Positions 28,460 to 39,621 of a DNA stretch of 64,000 nucleotides are shown piece after piece. Source of the stretch: Palleronia sp. LCG004 (GTDB lineage Bacteria; Pseudomonadota; Alphaproteobacteria; Rhodobacterales; Rhodobacteraceae); the NCBI RefSeq assembly GCF_032931615.1, contig NZ_CP136759.1:2805001-2869000 (forward strand). The letters run 5' to 3'. The translations under genes and the position numbers were made by a program. Each line of letters opens with the position of its first letter. Within the stretch, counting starts at the first letter, position 1. The notes beneath the pieces were generated by a model that saw only the letters and a list, made by a program, of their open reading frames with translations, did not search any database and was not told where the DNA came from.

Positions 28460-29812
28460 CTAAGCCGTGCGACGGCTCGTCGCGAAGTGCAACATCAGTT
28501 CGATCGCAGCCACGACGAGGAGCGTCAGGCCCACGAGCGGGAAGAAAAGGCCTGCCGCGATCGCCATCAGCAGGACCGCATGCGGTATGCGATGGTCCGA
28601 TGGTACGGCCGGAGCGCCGAGCGATCCCGCCGGGCGGCGCTTCCACCACATGACGATGGCCGAGACCGACATCAGCACGATGGCAATGCAGGCCACCAGC
28701 AACACGATCTGGTTCGCCAAGCCGAATTGCTGGCCCATATGGATCGAGACGCCCCACTCCGCCATCCAGCCGAGCGTGCCGAGGTCGGAGATTCCCAGGT
28801 CGAGCAGGACCTCGCCGGTATACTGGTCGAGATGGATCACGCGTTCCTGCGATATGTCGTCGGGATAGACGGATGCCGTGAAGACGCCCGTCGCTCCCGA
28901 CGGCATTGCGACCTCGTAGCCCGGGTGGAGGCCCGCGGCCTCGACCGTCGCCACCACATCGTCGAGTGCTGCCGGAACGCCGTCGGTGCCGCCCGACATC
29001 GGCATTCCGTGATGCTCCATGATCCAGGGGGTTTGTTCCATCGCTTCGCCCGCGGGCAGGTCCGACGTGGGCAGGTTCGACCAGTATCCGTCGGTCATCC
29101 CGAGGCCCGCCGCGTAGGACAGATCGTAGAAATACTTGCCCCATACGCCCGACCACGGCAGCCCGGTCAGCGCGAGGAAGAGGATGAACCCGGCAGTGTA
29201 GATGCCGGTCACCGCGTGGATGTCACGCCACCAGGGGCGGCCGCTCGTCCGGCGGGGGGCCATCACCCCGACCTTCCGTCCCCGCGGCCACCAGAGGTAG
29301 ATGCCCGTTGCTACCAGAAGCACCATCCAGCCCGCGACGGCCTCGATGATCCGGTTGCCCCACCAGCCGACATATTCGAGCGAATGCAGCTTGCGGACGA
29401 GCCACATGGGCGTCGATCCCGACGGTCCGGCATCCCATGCGGAGGCGATGACCGTGGCGTCGTACGGGTTCACGTAGACCGTATCCGTGAGGCCATCCTC
29501 GCCGGCGATCTTCACCTGCGCCGTGCGGTCCGGTGCGGAAGGCGGGAAATAGGCGACGAGAGACCCCGGATGGGCCTCGAGCGCGGCTTCTGTGATCGCA
29601 GAAGGTGCCATCGCCTGCGTCTCGGCGGGGGTGACGAAGCGTCGCTCGGAATAGGCCGCGTTGTTGATCTCGTCCTTGAAGAGATAGATCCCGCCGGTCA
29701 CGGCGATCAGGATCACGAAGGGCAGGACGATCAGCCCGGCGAAGAAATGCCAGCGCCAGACGGCGCGGTAAAGCGCGGAATTGCGCGGTGGGTTCATGGT
29801 CGTGGTGGTCAT
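28460..29812 (-). CDS. PepSY-associated transmembrane protein
   Basis: A 450-aa inner-membrane protein of the PepSY_TM family. Helix 1 is WRWHFFAGLIVLPFVILIAVTGGIYLF, and a periplasmic PepSY part contains VYVNPYDATVIA. Further helices include RKLHSLEYVGWWGNRIIEAVAGWMV and the RDIHAVTGIYTAGF histidine region. Members accompany siderophore or haem uptake and are thought to be ferric reductases. The start at 29812 (MTTTTMN) fits the first helix; a longer frame upstream lacks support. No TonB receptor is in the window. Confidence 0.87.
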   Translation of the reverse strand: MTTTTMNPPRNSALYRAVWRWHFFAGLIVLPFVILIAVTGGIYLFKDEINNAAYSERRFVTPAETQAMAPSAITEAALEAHPGSLVAYFPPSAPDRTAQVKIAGEDGLTDTVYVNPYDATVIASAWDAGPSGSTPMWLVRKLHSLEYVGWWGNRIIEAVAGWMVLLVATGIYLWWPRGRKVGVMAPRRTSGRPWWRDIHAVTGIYTAGFILFLALTGLPWSGVWGKYFYDLSYAAGLGMTDGYWSNLPTSDLPAGEAMEQTPWIMEHHGMPMSGGTDGVPAALDDVVATVEAAGLHPGYEVAMPSGATGVFTASVYPDDISQERVIHLDQYTGEVLLDLGISDLGTLGWMAEWGVSIHMGQQFGLANQIVLLVACIAIVLMSVSAIVMWWKRRPAGSLGAPAVPSDHRIPHAVLLMAIAAGLFFPLVGLTLLVVAAIELMLHFATSRRTA

Positions 29813-30047
29813 GGCGATGGGTCCGTTCGGGATGAATGCGAGAACCTCGCCATCCAGAGATGGCGCGGCAGGCTGCACGTGTCGGCATCGCGGCATGCGT
29901 CGAAATGCGGCTTGCCCGGAAGCAGTCACGCCAGGTGGGCCGTTCGGGTTTCAGCCGGATTGCCGGTGGGTGCCGATCCCGGTCCTGCCATGTGAAAAGG
30001 GATGCCTGCCGGGCCCCGACAGACGGTCTTTCGCGCGCAGTCCGGGG

Positions 30048-30398
30048 TCAGCCCGGTTGCGGAGGGGCACGCGCCGAAAGGTAGGGGTTTCCGGCCAATG
30101 GCCGGGCGGCCTGATGCCCGCGATCGCGCCCGACCTCATCGCACACCACACGGTCGGCGCTGGGCGCGAACCGGACGGTCGGAGGACCGGGTACCGCGTG
30201 GCAGAACGGGCAATGATGATCCTCGTGGGAAGAATGATCCGCACAGAGATCATGGAGCGAGCCGCCGCTCGCGAGATAGGCCGCAAGCTTCCCATCGCCC
30301 CGTTCGGGTGCCATCGCGGCGGCCGAGACGACGCTGGCCAGCGCGACCACGAGAAGGGTCGCGAGCAGAAGCGTACGGCGGAATGGCAAACGAACCAT
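30048..30398 (-). CDS. DUF2946-like small secreted or membrane protein
   Basis: About 116 aa starting MVRLPFRRTLLLATLLVVALASVVSA, a signal or anchor. A His/Cys-rich stretch (LCADHSSHEDHHCPFCH) follows, which looks metal-binding and resembles DUF2946 proteins near PepSY proteins and TonB receptors. The start could also be at 30443. It lies upstream of the PepSY gene on the same strand, suggesting a shared metal-uptake or copper-handling role. Confidence 0.55.
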   Translation of the reverse strand: MVRLPFRRTLLLATLLVVALASVVSAAAMAPERGDGKLAAYLASGGSLHDLCADHSSHEDHHCPFCHAVPGPPTVRFAPSADRVVCDEVGRDRGHQAARPLAGNPYLSARAPPQPG

Positions 30399-30543
30399 CC
30401 CTTCGAAGTACCCACCTGCACGTTCTAACGGAAGACCTTTCATGGTTTGCCGACGATGCTCGGATGGGGAAGCCCCAGTCATATCGAGGAGGGCGCGTTC
30501 CACGAACCATGGTTACCTGGAAACGACGCGCTGTCCGCGACGC

Positions 30544-31089
30544 TCAGGAAAGGCAGGTCAAAAGGAAGTCCGCTCGGTCCTCGACATCGACCTTGGGCAG
30601 GATGACCGGAACGTAATCCAGCCGACGGTATGCCTCGCGGAGGCGATGGTATTCGGCAATACCCTCATTCAGATCCTGCTGCCGTTCGCCGTCCAGCCGG
30701 TGGATCTCCGGCCATGGCGGCGTCAGAAATACTTGGTTGTGAAAGCGGGCAAGCCCTGCAAGCGTCTCCGAGGTCGCGACCCCGTCCGCGTGCTCCAGCG
30801 CCACTGCCGCATCGACGAGGCCGCGGTCGAAGAAGACCCATCCTTCCGTACCGGTCACGTCCTCCCGGTCGGCCGAGGCCATCGCGATGGCGCGCCTTGC
30901 GAAGGCACCGAGGTCGACCCACGGCAATGCCGTTCCGTCGCCGCGACGCTCTTCCGCCACGATCCTGCGGCCCGGTTCCTCCACGGTGGCGAAGCCCCGC
31001 CGGCGCAGTTCGGCCAGCAGCGTCGACTTTCCCCCGCCGGAACACCCCGAGAGAATGACGTGCCTGGGATTGGAAGGAGGTTTCAACAT
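30544..31089 (-). CDS. Small AAA ATPase / kinase-like protein
   Basis: A 181-aa P-loop protein: Walker A GCSGGGKST (15-23), VEEPGRR and FFDRGLVD resembling the AAA_28 family (NadR/Ttd14-like), with a C-terminal YRRLDYVPVILP. Such proteins may phosphorylate small molecules. The 5' end follows an AAGGAGG site. Function unknown. Confidence 0.75.
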   Translation of the reverse strand: MLKPPSNPRHVILSGCSGGGKSTLLAELRRRGFATVEEPGRRIVAEERRGDGTALPWVDLGAFARRAIAMASADREDVTGTEGWVFFDRGLVDAAVALEHADGVATSETLAGLARFHNQVFLTPPWPEIHRLDGERQQDLNEGIAEYHRLREAYRRLDYVPVILPKVDVEDRADFLLTCLS

Positions 31090-31240
31090 TAAATCCTTCG
31101 GTCTCTACGCCCGGCCTTGCCTGAAGGCATAATACGCAATTCCAGCCTGGCTTAGGGCGAGATCCATTCATGGGCTGAGGTGGGCTCAACAATCCGGAAA
31201 TTTTTCACCGGGAACCGAGCGTATCTCCCGGCATCGTCGA

Positions 31241-32272
<1,032 letters not shown>

Positions 32273-32278
32273 CTATTA

Positions 32279-32293
32279 TGGCACTTAGTGCCA
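32279..32293. promoter_or_regulatory. Palindrome between aldo/keto reductase and TetR genes
   Basis: TGGCAC-TTA-GTGCCA is a perfect 6-bp dyad with a 3-bp centre, 20 bp before the TetR start and 49 bp before the reductase start. A related half site, CGGCACTA, lies just left of it. Likely TetR operator. Confidence 0.6.
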
Positions 32294-32312
32294 ATTTGAA
32301 CATGGAGTGTCA

Positions 32313-32921
32313 ATGCAGTCGTCGTCTGCCCGATCCGCGCGTTCACTCAGAGAGATCAAGACGGACGCAGTCGCTGCTTCGATAGCCCTGCATGCACTTA
32401 CATTGTTCGACGAGAAGGGGTTCGACGGTGTGACGGTCGACGAGATCGCGGCTGCGTCCGGGATCTCGCGGCGAAGCTTCTTCCGCTATTTCCCCACCAA
32501 GGAGGACGTTGTGGTCGCGGGGCACGCCGCGTTCGGGGAGAGGATCATCGATGTGGTGAAGGCCCGCCCGCAGGACGAAGACGTCTGGACCTCGCTCCGG
32601 CGCGGCTACGATGTCTTGTCAGACAATGTCGAGCGCGACCCCGAAGGGGCGGCCAGGACGATGCGCGTGGTCAACAGCACGGCAAGCCTGCGCGCCCACA
32701 CCTTGGAAAAGCATATTTCCTGGGCGGCCGGCCTGTCGCCTGAAGTCGCGCGGCGTCTCGGAGCCGCGAATGCCTGTCGACTGGAAGCGGACGCACTGGT
32801 TCATGCATCATTCGCCTGCCTCGACGTCGCGCTCGCGCATTTCGCGATCGATCAAGACGCGTCCCTCAGCGAGAAACTCGACGCCGCTTTTCAAGCGCTC
32901 CGCCCGGATCATATGCGCTGA
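32313..32921 (+). CDS. TetR-family transcriptional regulator
   Basis: A 202-aa regulator. N-terminal helix-turn-helix with ALTLFDEKGFDGVTVDEIAAASGISRRSFFRYFPTKEDVV, then a ligand-binding domain (TetR_C-like). The ATG at 32313 follows GGAG at 6 nt; GTG 6 bp upstream is an alternative. Probably represses the divergent aldo/keto reductase and itself. Confidence 0.92.
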   Translation: MQSSSARSARSLREIKTDAVAASIALHALTLFDEKGFDGVTVDEIAAASGISRRSFFRYFPTKEDVVVAGHAAFGERIIDVVKARPQDEDVWTSLRRGYDVLSDNVERDPEGAARTMRVVNSTASLRAHTLEKHISWAAGLSPEVARRLGAANACRLEADALVHASFACLDVALAHFAIDQDASLSEKLDAAFQALRPDHMR

Positions 32922-33346
32922 TCGGTTGGGGACCTGCATTGGGGCGCAGTGGCAATGACTTTATCGTGCCCGGACCTTTTCGATCAAATACGAAACGATA
33001 GCGGGCTTTCTTGAATGGTGCAGCGTAGGCCCCCTTTGTTCCGCTCTGCCGACATTCATCGATTGAGAATGCTCCGCGATCCATGAATGATCGGTTCGGT
33101 GACGCCGTGATGCAGCACGTAGCGATGTGGCCAAGGACGGCTTTGGGCCGAACACGGTCCTGCTAACCGACGACAAGGGCGAACCGCGTTCACTGTCAGA
33201 ATTGAAGAAATTGCTGGACCGCTTACGTGGCTACGGGCGGCAGTTGCACCGTCGCTCGCCACCGTCTGGCCCTCGGTCGATCCTCCGTTGAGGAAGGATA
33301 GTGGTCACGAGGAAGACTATCGTTGCAATCCATAAAAGGAAAGATC
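32922..33346. other. Gap without a supported gene
   Basis: A 425-bp stretch. A short open tail on the plus strand (DVAKDGFGPNTVLLTDDKG... ending near 33291) has coding character but no start, and may be a gene remnant. Nothing else is recognised. Confidence 0.3.
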
Positions 33347-33423
33347 TGGTCGGGCAGAGAGGATTCGAACCTCCGACCCCCTGCTCCCGAAGCAGGTGCG
33401 CTACCAGGCTGCGCCACTGCCCG
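33347..33423 (-). tRNA. tRNA-Pro (anticodon CGG)
   Basis: A 77-nt cloverleaf on the minus strand, 5' end at 33423. Acceptor CGGGCAG pairs with CTGCCCG and the CCA end is encoded (33347-33350 read ACCA on the minus strand). The anticodon loop is TTCGGGA, giving CGG. The T-arm holds GGTTCGAATCC. It lies just downstream of the EamA exporter gene. Confidence 0.95.
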
Positions 33424-33438
33424 ACCGTGGGCCGTCCA

Positions 33439-34446
33439 CTATTGCTTCGGGCCGCGCTTTGCAAGGGCTTCGTAGCCCGGCGGCATGCGATTGGCCTGCA
33501 GCCTCAGGAGGGCGGGGATACGGGGAAAGGCCACGTTCTCCATCCGCGAGCGATAGGCACCGACGGGACTGGTGCGGGAGCTACCCAGGCTTTCGCGCAG
33601 GACGATATAGAGCCCCGAGCAGATGATGATCCCGGCCCCGAGCCACGTCATAAAGTCCGGTACCTCGTCAAAGAAAACCGCGCCGAAGATCGCGGCCCAG
33701 ATGATCTGAGAATACTGCATCGGGGCGACCACGGCCGCCTCGCCCATGCGGTAGGCCGCGATCATGATGAGGCCGCCGGCAAAGGCCAGCAGCGCGACGA
33801 GGGCAATCATTCCCAGATCGATCGCCTCCATCGGGATGTAGACGACGGGCATCAATGCACCCGCCAGCACGAAATTCGCCATCATCGGATAGAGTAGCAG
33901 GACCACCCCCCGCTCCTCGCGGCCGATCTTGCGCACGATGACCGAGGCCGTGGCGCTGCCGATCGCGGTGACAAGCGCGGCTCCGTGGCCCAAGGTCAAC
34001 GCGTCGACGTTCCAGGGTCTCAGCACCACCATCACACCCACGAGCCCCGCAACGACCGCGCCCCAGCGATGCGGCCCGACCTTCTCGCCCAAGATCGGAA
34101 TCGACAGCACCGTGACGAGCAGCGGAGAGGCGAAGATCAGCGCATAGACTTGGGCGAGCGGAAGGTTCGAAAAGGCGTAGAACGCCCCCATGAGCGCCGA
34201 GACGCCTGCGATCGTTCTGAGGAAGATCCACCACGGGTGGACCGGTCTGAGCGTTCCGGAGGTCCGGTCGCGCATCAGCATCACGGTCGTCAGCGGAAAT
34301 CCCAGCAGGACGCTGAAGAAGATGATCTGGAACGAGGAATAGGTCGCGCCCACCGCTTTCACCAGCACGTCGTGCGTGGCGAAAAGCGCGAAGGCCAGCA
34401 GCGCCAGCAGCGGACCGATCAGGGCGGGAGGAAGACGGCTCGACAT
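33439..34446 (-). CDS. EamA/DMT-family transporter
   Basis: A 335-aa protein with ten hydrophobic helices in two EamA repeats (about 10-145 and 150-290), for example [28 protein letters not shown] at the end of repeat one. A 45-residue hydrophilic tail follows. Likely a metabolite exporter; substrate unknown. Ends 15 bp before the tRNA-Pro. Confidence 0.88.
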   Translation of the reverse strand: MSSRLPPALIGPLLALLAFALFATHDVLVKAVGATYSSFQIIFFSVLLGFPLTTVMLMRDRTSGTLRPVHPWWIFLRTIAGVSALMGAFYAFSNLPLAQVYALIFASPLLVTVLSIPILGEKVGPHRWGAVVAGLVGVMVVLRPWNVDALTLGHGAALVTAIGSATASVIVRKIGREERGVVLLLYPMMANFVLAGALMPVVYIPMEAIDLGMIALVALLAFAGGLIMIAAYRMGEAAVVAPMQYSQIIWAAIFGAVFFDEVPDFMTWLGAGIIICSGLYIVLRESLGSSRTSPVGAYRSRMENVAFPRIPALLRLQANRMPPGYEALAKRGPKQ

Positions 34447-34537
34447 GACACGACCCTCAACCTCTGCTTGCGTCTCACGTCAAGAGGGAACTGAACGTCG
34501 TCTCTTCGCGCTCCATGGAGAAGGGGAGTTCCGCCGA

Positions 34538-35029
34538 ATGGACGTCGTCAACATCTTGCTGCGGGCGGTCATCGTCGTCGCGGTCATCGTCGCGCTGATC
34601 CGGCTCAACGGCTTGCGCAGTTTTTCCAAGATGTCGGGTTTCGACTTTGCCATCACGATCGCCGTCGGATCGGTGCTGGCAAGTGCGGCGATGTCCTCGG
34701 ACTGGCCGGGCTTCTGGCGCTCGACGGGCGCGCTCGTCGCGCTTTTTCTGGTGCAAGGCGCGATCTCGCGTGTCCGCGCGCATTTCGGACCCTTCCAGCA
34801 GGTGATCGACAATTCGCCACTCATGCTCATGCGCGACGGCGAGATCCTCGAGGAAAACCTCTCTCGCGGGAATATCAGTCGCGACGATCTGATGGGAAAG
34901 CTGCGCGAGGCGAACGCCTTGCGCTTGAAGGACGTTCGCGCCGTCATCCTCGAGAATACCGGCGATGTAAGCGTCCTGCACGGGCAGGGCGACGTGGACG
35001 ACGCCCTGCTCGATGGCGTGCGGCGCTAG
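34538..35029 (+). CDS. YetF/DUF421-like membrane protein
   Basis: A 163-aa protein with two or three N-terminal helices ([23 protein letters not shown], then a segment with [16 protein letters not shown]) and a soluble domain containing [17 protein letters not shown] and [18 protein letters not shown], which is the YetF C-terminal pattern. The start is set by GGGGAG upstream. Its stop overlaps that of leuB (convergent, 35026-35029). Confidence 0.85.
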   Translation: MDVVNILLRAVIVVAVIVALIRLNGLRSFSKMSGFDFAITIAVGSVLASAAMSSDWPGFWRSTGALVALFLVQGAISRVRAHFGPFQQVIDNSPLMLMRDGEILEENLSRGNISRDDLMGKLREANALRLKDVRAVILENTGDVSVLHGQGDVDDALLDGVRR

Positions 35030-36126
35030 GCCGTGCCGAGGGCGGCGATGATCGCGTCGCCCATTTCCGAGGTCGAGACCGGCTCGCGGCCCTCTTCGCC
35101 CAGAAGATCGGCGGTTCGCACGCCCTGCGCCAGGACCGCCTCGACCGCTCCTTCGAGCGCGAGCGCATCGTCGCCCCGGTCGAAGGAATAGCGCAGCGCC
35201 ATCGCGAAGCTCAGGATGCAGGCGATCGGGTTCGCCTTGCCCTGACCCGCGATGTCGGGGGCCGATCCGTGGACCGGTTCGTAGAGCGCCTTGGGCCGTC
35301 CGTTCTCCATCGGAGCGCCGAGCGAGGCGGAGGGCAGCATGCCGAGGCTTCCGGTCAGCATCGCGGCCGCATCCGACAGCATGTCCCCGAAGAGGTTGTC
35401 GGTCACGATGACGTCGAACTGCTTGGGCTTGCGGACCAATTGCATCGCACCGTTGTCGGCGAGCATGTGCGTGAGCTCGACCTCGGGGTAATCCTTGGCG
35501 ACCTCGGTCACGACCTCGCGCCAGAGGACGCCCGATTCCATGACGTTCGATTTTTCCATCGAGCAGAGCTTGCGGTTGCGCCGCATGGCAAGTTCGAAGG
35601 CGCTGCGCGCGACGCGGTCGATCTCGGATTCGGTATAGCGCTGCGTGTTGATGCCCACGCGCTCGTTGCCTTCCTCCATGATGCCGCGCGGCTCGCCGAA
35701 ATAGACGCCGCTCGTCAGTTCGCGCACGATGACGATGTCGAGGCCCGCGACCACATCGCGCTTCAGCGACGAGAAATCGGCGAGCGCGTCGAAGCATTGC
35801 GCGGGCCTGAGGTTCGCGAAGAGGTCCATCTCCTTGCGCAGTCGCAGGAGGCCGCGCTCGGGCTTCATCGCGAAGTCGAGCTTGTCGTACTTCGGGCCGC
35901 CCACGGCCCCCAGCAGCACCGCGTCGACCTTCTGCGCCTGCTCCATGGCGGCATCGGTCAGTGGCGTTCCGTGCGTGTCGTACGAAATGCCGCCCACCAG
36001 ATCCTCGATCACGTCGAAATTGACGTCGCGATTGGCTCCGAACCAGTCGATGACCTTGCGTACCTCGGCCATGACTTCGGGGCCGATCCCGTCGCCGGGC
36101 AGGATCAGGATGGATGGGTTGGGCAT
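35026..36126 (-). CDS. leuB: 3-isopropylmalate dehydrogenase
   Basis: A 366-aa enzyme of leucine synthesis oxidising 3-isopropylmalate. Motifs: [14 protein letters not shown] at the start, the [13 protein letters not shown] region, [17 protein letters not shown], and [12 protein letters not shown] followed by [17 protein letters not shown]. Full length. Last of leuC-leuD-EEP-leuB on this strand. Confidence 0.97.
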   Translation of the reverse strand: MPNPSILILPGDGIGPEVMAEVRKVIDWFGANRDVNFDVIEDLVGGISYDTHGTPLTDAAMEQAQKVDAVLLGAVGGPKYDKLDFAMKPERGLLRLRKEMDLFANLRPAQCFDALADFSSLKRDVVAGLDIVIVRELTSGVYFGEPRGIMEEGNERVGINTQRYTESEIDRVARSAFELAMRRNRKLCSMEKSNVMESGVLWREVVTEVAKDYPEVELTHMLADNGAMQLVRKPKQFDVIVTDNLFGDMLSDAAAMLTGSLGMLPSASLGAPMENGRPKALYEPVHGSAPDIAGQGKANPIACILSFAMALRYSFDRGDDALALEGAVEAVLAQGVRTADLLGEEGREPVSTSEMGDAIIAALGTA

Positions 36127-36195
36127 GACGGGACCTCCGGAGGATTGCGGTTGGATCGGGGCGTATAGCGGGGGTCACAAAGCGTCAAGCTGGGC

Positions 36196-37350
36196 TCAGC
36201 GGGCGAGCGTCACGTCCACCCAGACCAGCCGGTGCGCGGGCCAGTTTTCGTCCGGCGCGAACTGGGCATCCGGCGCGGGCCAGAAGACGCCGGCATCACG
36301 TACCGCGATGTCACGTGACGGCAGGACATAGCTCAGGCGCAGATTGCCGGGTCCGTCGAAGGCCGCCGTGTCCAGCGCGGGATCGCCTTGATGGTCGGGA
36401 TCCGCCTCTGCCGCGCCGCCCGCGCTCCGGGGAAGGGGGTCCCGCAGGCGCGGCTCGGACAGAAGCGCGTCCAGCGCGTCGCGGATCCCCTCGCCGTCCT
36501 CGGGGTCGAGATTGGCGTTGCCGAGTATGACGAAGGGCGGCTCGGGCACATCGCCCATTTCGCCGTCGAGAAGTCGCGACCAGATCGCCGTCTCGTCCCG
36601 GTTTCGCCGGCCGTTCAGATCCTCGGGGCCATCGAAGATCGGCGGTGTCGCGCTCCATGTCATGAGGTCGAGCGTCCGGCCGTCGATCTCGACCGGCACG
36701 ATCCAGTGGGCGACGGAGGAGAGCCTGCGTGCCGTGTGCGCCTCGACCGTGGGGAATGGCGGATCCGGTGGAATGGACCCCGGCAGATCGGCCCAGGGCA
36801 GGTCCGACAGGTCCCGCACCTCGCCCAGCGGGTAGCGAGAGAGTACCGCCATCCCGCCATCGCCCGTGAAATTGCCGTAACCTTGCGCGTCGCGCGGCCC
36901 GCGCGTGCGCCCGTCCCCATCCATGTCCAGATCGGTTAGCAGACCCGCATTCGGACGCGCGGCAAAGCTGTGGGGATAGTCCGGCCCGCCATCTTCGACG
37001 ATCGCCTCTGCAAGTGCGGCGAGGCCGGTGCCGCCCGCATCCCAGTCGACATCCTGCAGGACGAGGATGTCAGGCGCGGTCTCGGCCACGATGCGGGTGA
37101 CGATTCCCACCCGCTCGGACGGCTCAAGTATGTCACGCAGCATGAGGCCCGGCCCACGGGAGGAAAGTCCGGTGTTGAAGGTCGCGATCCTGAGATCCTG
37201 CGCTTCCACGGCCGAGACCGGCAGAAGTGCCACGAGAACCCCCAGCAGGGTCCGCTGCCCGTGGCGAAGGCGCGCGCCTGGGCGCGACCGGTCGATCGAG
37301 GGATTGGCCCGGGACGGTTCGCGCGCGAACCGTCCCGGTGCGCCGGTCAC
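36196..37350 (-). CDS. Secreted endonuclease/exonuclease/phosphatase-fold protein
   Basis: A 384-aa protein with an N-terminal signal ([17 protein letters not shown]) and EEP-fold segments: [24 protein letters not shown] (metal ligand), [16 protein letters not shown], and a late DNLRLSY-like strand ([14 protein letters not shown]) with the final HRLVWVDV. In the fold the LGDFN aspartate is here LGNAN, an unusual change. The start overlaps the leuD stop by 4 bp (ATGA). Its place inside the leu operon has no obvious metabolic reason. Substrate unknown. Confidence 0.8.
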   Translation of the reverse strand: MTGAPGRFAREPSRANPSIDRSRPGARLRHGQRTLLGVLVALLPVSAVEAQDLRIATFNTGLSSRGPGLMLRDILEPSERVGIVTRIVAETAPDILVLQDVDWDAGGTGLAALAEAIVEDGGPDYPHSFAARPNAGLLTDLDMDGDGRTRGPRDAQGYGNFTGDGGMAVLSRYPLGEVRDLSDLPWADLPGSIPPDPPFPTVEAHTARRLSSVAHWIVPVEIDGRTLDLMTWSATPPIFDGPEDLNGRRNRDETAIWSRLLDGEMGDVPEPPFVILGNANLDPEDGEGIRDALDALLSEPRLRDPLPRSAGGAAEADPDHQGDPALDTAAFDGPGNLRLSYVLPSRDIAVRDAGVFWPAPDAQFAPDENWPAHRLVWVDVTLAR

Positions 37351-37952
37351 ACCCAGGGGCGCGATTGCCCGACCGATGCTTCGAACGTGTCGATCGCGGC
37401 GGCCTTCTCCAGGGTCAGTCCGATATCGTCGAGCCCTTCAAGCAGGCAATGCTTTCGGAACGGATCGATCTCGAAGCGGATCGTCTCGCCCTCGGAGGTT
37501 GTGATCGTCTGGTTTTCCAGATCGATCTCCATCCGCGCATTGGCGCCCTTCTCGGCATCGGCCATCAGAACGTCGACCTGCTCCTGCGGCAACGGAATCG
37601 GCAGGATGCCGTTCTTGAAGCAGTTGTTGAAGAAGATGTCCGCGAAGGACGGCGCGATCACGCAGCGGATCCCGAAATCCTTGATGGCCCATGGCGCATG
37701 CTCCCGCGAGGATCCGCAGCCGAAATTCTCGCCCGCGACCAGGATTTCGGCCTCACGATAGGCGGGCTTGTTGAGCACGAAGTTCTCGTTCTCCGACCCG
37801 TCGTCGTTGTAGCGCATCTCATCGAAGAGGTTCACCCCGAGCCCCGACCGCTTGATGGTCTTCAGGAACTGCTTGGGGATGATCATGTCTGTGTCGATGT
37901 TGATGAGCGGCAGGGGAGCCGCGACACCGGTCAATTTCTCGAACTTGTCCAT
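37347..37952 (-). CDS. leuD: 3-isopropylmalate dehydratase small subunit
   Basis: A 201-aa protein: [30 protein letters not shown] at the start, [16 protein letters not shown] and [19 protein letters not shown]. Standard length and motifs. It works with LeuC to isomerise isopropylmalate. It follows leuC by 11 bp. Confidence 0.97.
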   Translation of the reverse strand: MDKFEKLTGVAAPLPLINIDTDMIIPKQFLKTIKRSGLGVNLFDEMRYNDDGSENENFVLNKPAYREAEILVAGENFGCGSSREHAPWAIKDFGIRCVIAPSFADIFFNNCFKNGILPIPLPQEQVDVLMADAEKGANARMEIDLENQTITTSEGETIRFEIDPFRKHCLLEGLDDIGLTLEKAAAIDTFEASVGQSRPWV

Positions 37953-37963
37953 TTACTCTCTCC

Positions 37964-39388
37964 TCAAGCCGGCTGCGGCTCGGACTGCATGAGCTCGCGC
38001 ACATCCGTCAGCCTGCCCGTGATCGCCGCCGCCGCCGCCATGGCGGGCGACATGAGATGCGTGCGGCCGCCGCGTCCCTGGCGGCCCTCGAAATTGCGGT
38101 TCGAGGTGGCCGCGCAACGCTCGCCCGGGGCGAGCTGGTCGGGATTCATGGCAAGACACATCGAACAGCCGGCCATCCGCCATTCGAAGCCCGCATCCAT
38201 GAATATCTGCGCAAGGCCCTCTTCCTCCGCCTGGGCGCGAACGAGACCCGATCCCGGCACGACCATGGCGCGCAGGCCGTCCTTGATCTTGTTGCCCTTC
38301 AGGATCTCGGCCGCTGCCCGCAGATCCTCGATCCGGCCATTGGTGCAGGAGCCGATGAAGACGGTGTCGATCGGGATCTCGCTGAGCTTCGTACCGGCCT
38401 CGAGGCCCATGTATTCGAGCGCGCGCCGCGCGGCCGCAACCTTGCCGCCCGAAAAGCTCTCGGGGTTGGGAACCTCGGCGGTGATCGGCAGCGTGTCCTC
38501 GGGCGAGGTGCCCCATGTCACGACCGGCGCGATCTCTTCGCCCTTCAGCGTCACGACCTTGTCCCAATGGGCGTCGTCATCGGATTTGAGGGTCTTCCAC
38601 CACGAAAGCGCAGCCTCCCATTGTGCGCCCTTCGGCGCGTGGGGGCGACCCTTCACGTAGTCGAAGGTCGTCTCGTCGGGCGCGATGAGGCCCGCGCGCG
38701 CGCCGCCCTCGATCGCCATGTTGCAGACCGTCATGCGGCCTTCCATGCTGAGCGAGCGGATCGCCTCGCCGCAATACTCGATGACGTAGCCGGTGCCGCC
38801 CGCGGTGCCGGTCTTGCCGATGACCGACAGCGTGATGTCCTTGGCCGTGACGCCGGGGGCGAGTTTCCCGGTGATCTCGACCTTCATGTTCTTCGATTTC
38901 GACTGGATCAGCGTCTGCGTGGCGAGCACGTGCTCGACCTCGGACGTGCCGATGCCGTGGGCAAGCGCGCCGAAGGCACCGTGCGTCGCCGTATGGCTGT
39001 CGCCGCAGACGACCGTCATGCCGGGCAGGGTCCAGCCCTGCTCGGGGCCGATGATGTGCACGATGCCCTGCCGCACGTCGCTGACGGGATAGTAGTTGAT
39101 CCCGGTCTCGCGCGCATTCGCGTCGAGCGCCTCGACCTGGATGCGCGATTCCTCGTTCTCGATCCCGTTCGCGCGGTCGGGCGTCGTGGGCACGTTGTGG
39201 TCGGGCACGGCGATGGTCTTCTCGGGCGCGCGGACCTTGCGGCCCGACAGGCGCAGCCCCTCGAAGGCCTGCGGGCTCGTCACCTCATGGACAAGGTGGC
39301 GGTCGATATAGAGAAGGCTGGTGCCATCCTTGTCCTCGTGGACCAGATGTGCGTCCCAGATCTTGTCGTAGAGCGTCTTGGGGGACAT
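37964..39388 (-). CDS. leuC: 3-isopropylmalate dehydratase large subunit
   Basis: A 474-aa aconitase-family protein. [4Fe-4S] cysteines appear in [13 protein letters not shown] and [14 protein letters not shown], with [30 protein letters not shown] as substrate region. Ribosome binding site AAGGAGAGG. First gene of the leu operon here. Confidence 0.97.
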   Translation of the reverse strand: MSPKTLYDKIWDAHLVHEDKDGTSLLYIDRHLVHEVTSPQAFEGLRLSGRKVRAPEKTIAVPDHNVPTTPDRANGIENEESRIQVEALDANARETGINYYPVSDVRQGIVHIIGPEQGWTLPGMTVVCGDSHTATHGAFGALAHGIGTSEVEHVLATQTLIQSKSKNMKVEITGKLAPGVTAKDITLSVIGKTGTAGGTGYVIEYCGEAIRSLSMEGRMTVCNMAIEGGARAGLIAPDETTFDYVKGRPHAPKGAQWEAALSWWKTLKSDDDAHWDKVVTLKGEEIAPVVTWGTSPEDTLPITAEVPNPESFSGGKVAAARRALEYMGLEAGTKLSEIPIDTVFIGSCTNGRIEDLRAAAEILKGNKIKDGLRAMVVPGSGLVRAQAEEEGLAQIFMDAGFEWRMAGCSMCLAMNPDQLAPGERCAATSNRNFEGRQGRGGRTHLMSPAMAAAAAITGRLTDVRELMQSEPQPA

Positions 39389-39621
39389 GGGCGTCCTCTC
39401 CTTGGCTGGAATATCTCGGGCTCAGGCTGTACGGGCGGACGGCATCATAGGCGCGCGAGAACGCTCAGCGCGGCACCGAAGAAACGTTCGCTGAGACGCG
39501 CGCGATCGCCGATATCGAAGACTGGGCTCATGGCGGGGGATCCTATCCCACCCCGCCGGCGGAATAAAGGCCCGCGCGTGCGGGCTTGCCGCGTCCCGGG
39601 CGGCGCTGCATTCTCACATCC

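Noticed and set aside
33120..33291. Short coding-like tail (GPNTVLLTDDKGEPRSL) on the plus strand
   Set aside because: No start codon in frame and no family recognised; mentioned only in the gap entry.
33347..33423. tRNA-Pro as another island insertion site
   Set aside because: No integrase nearby and no repeat of the tRNA end seen in the window.
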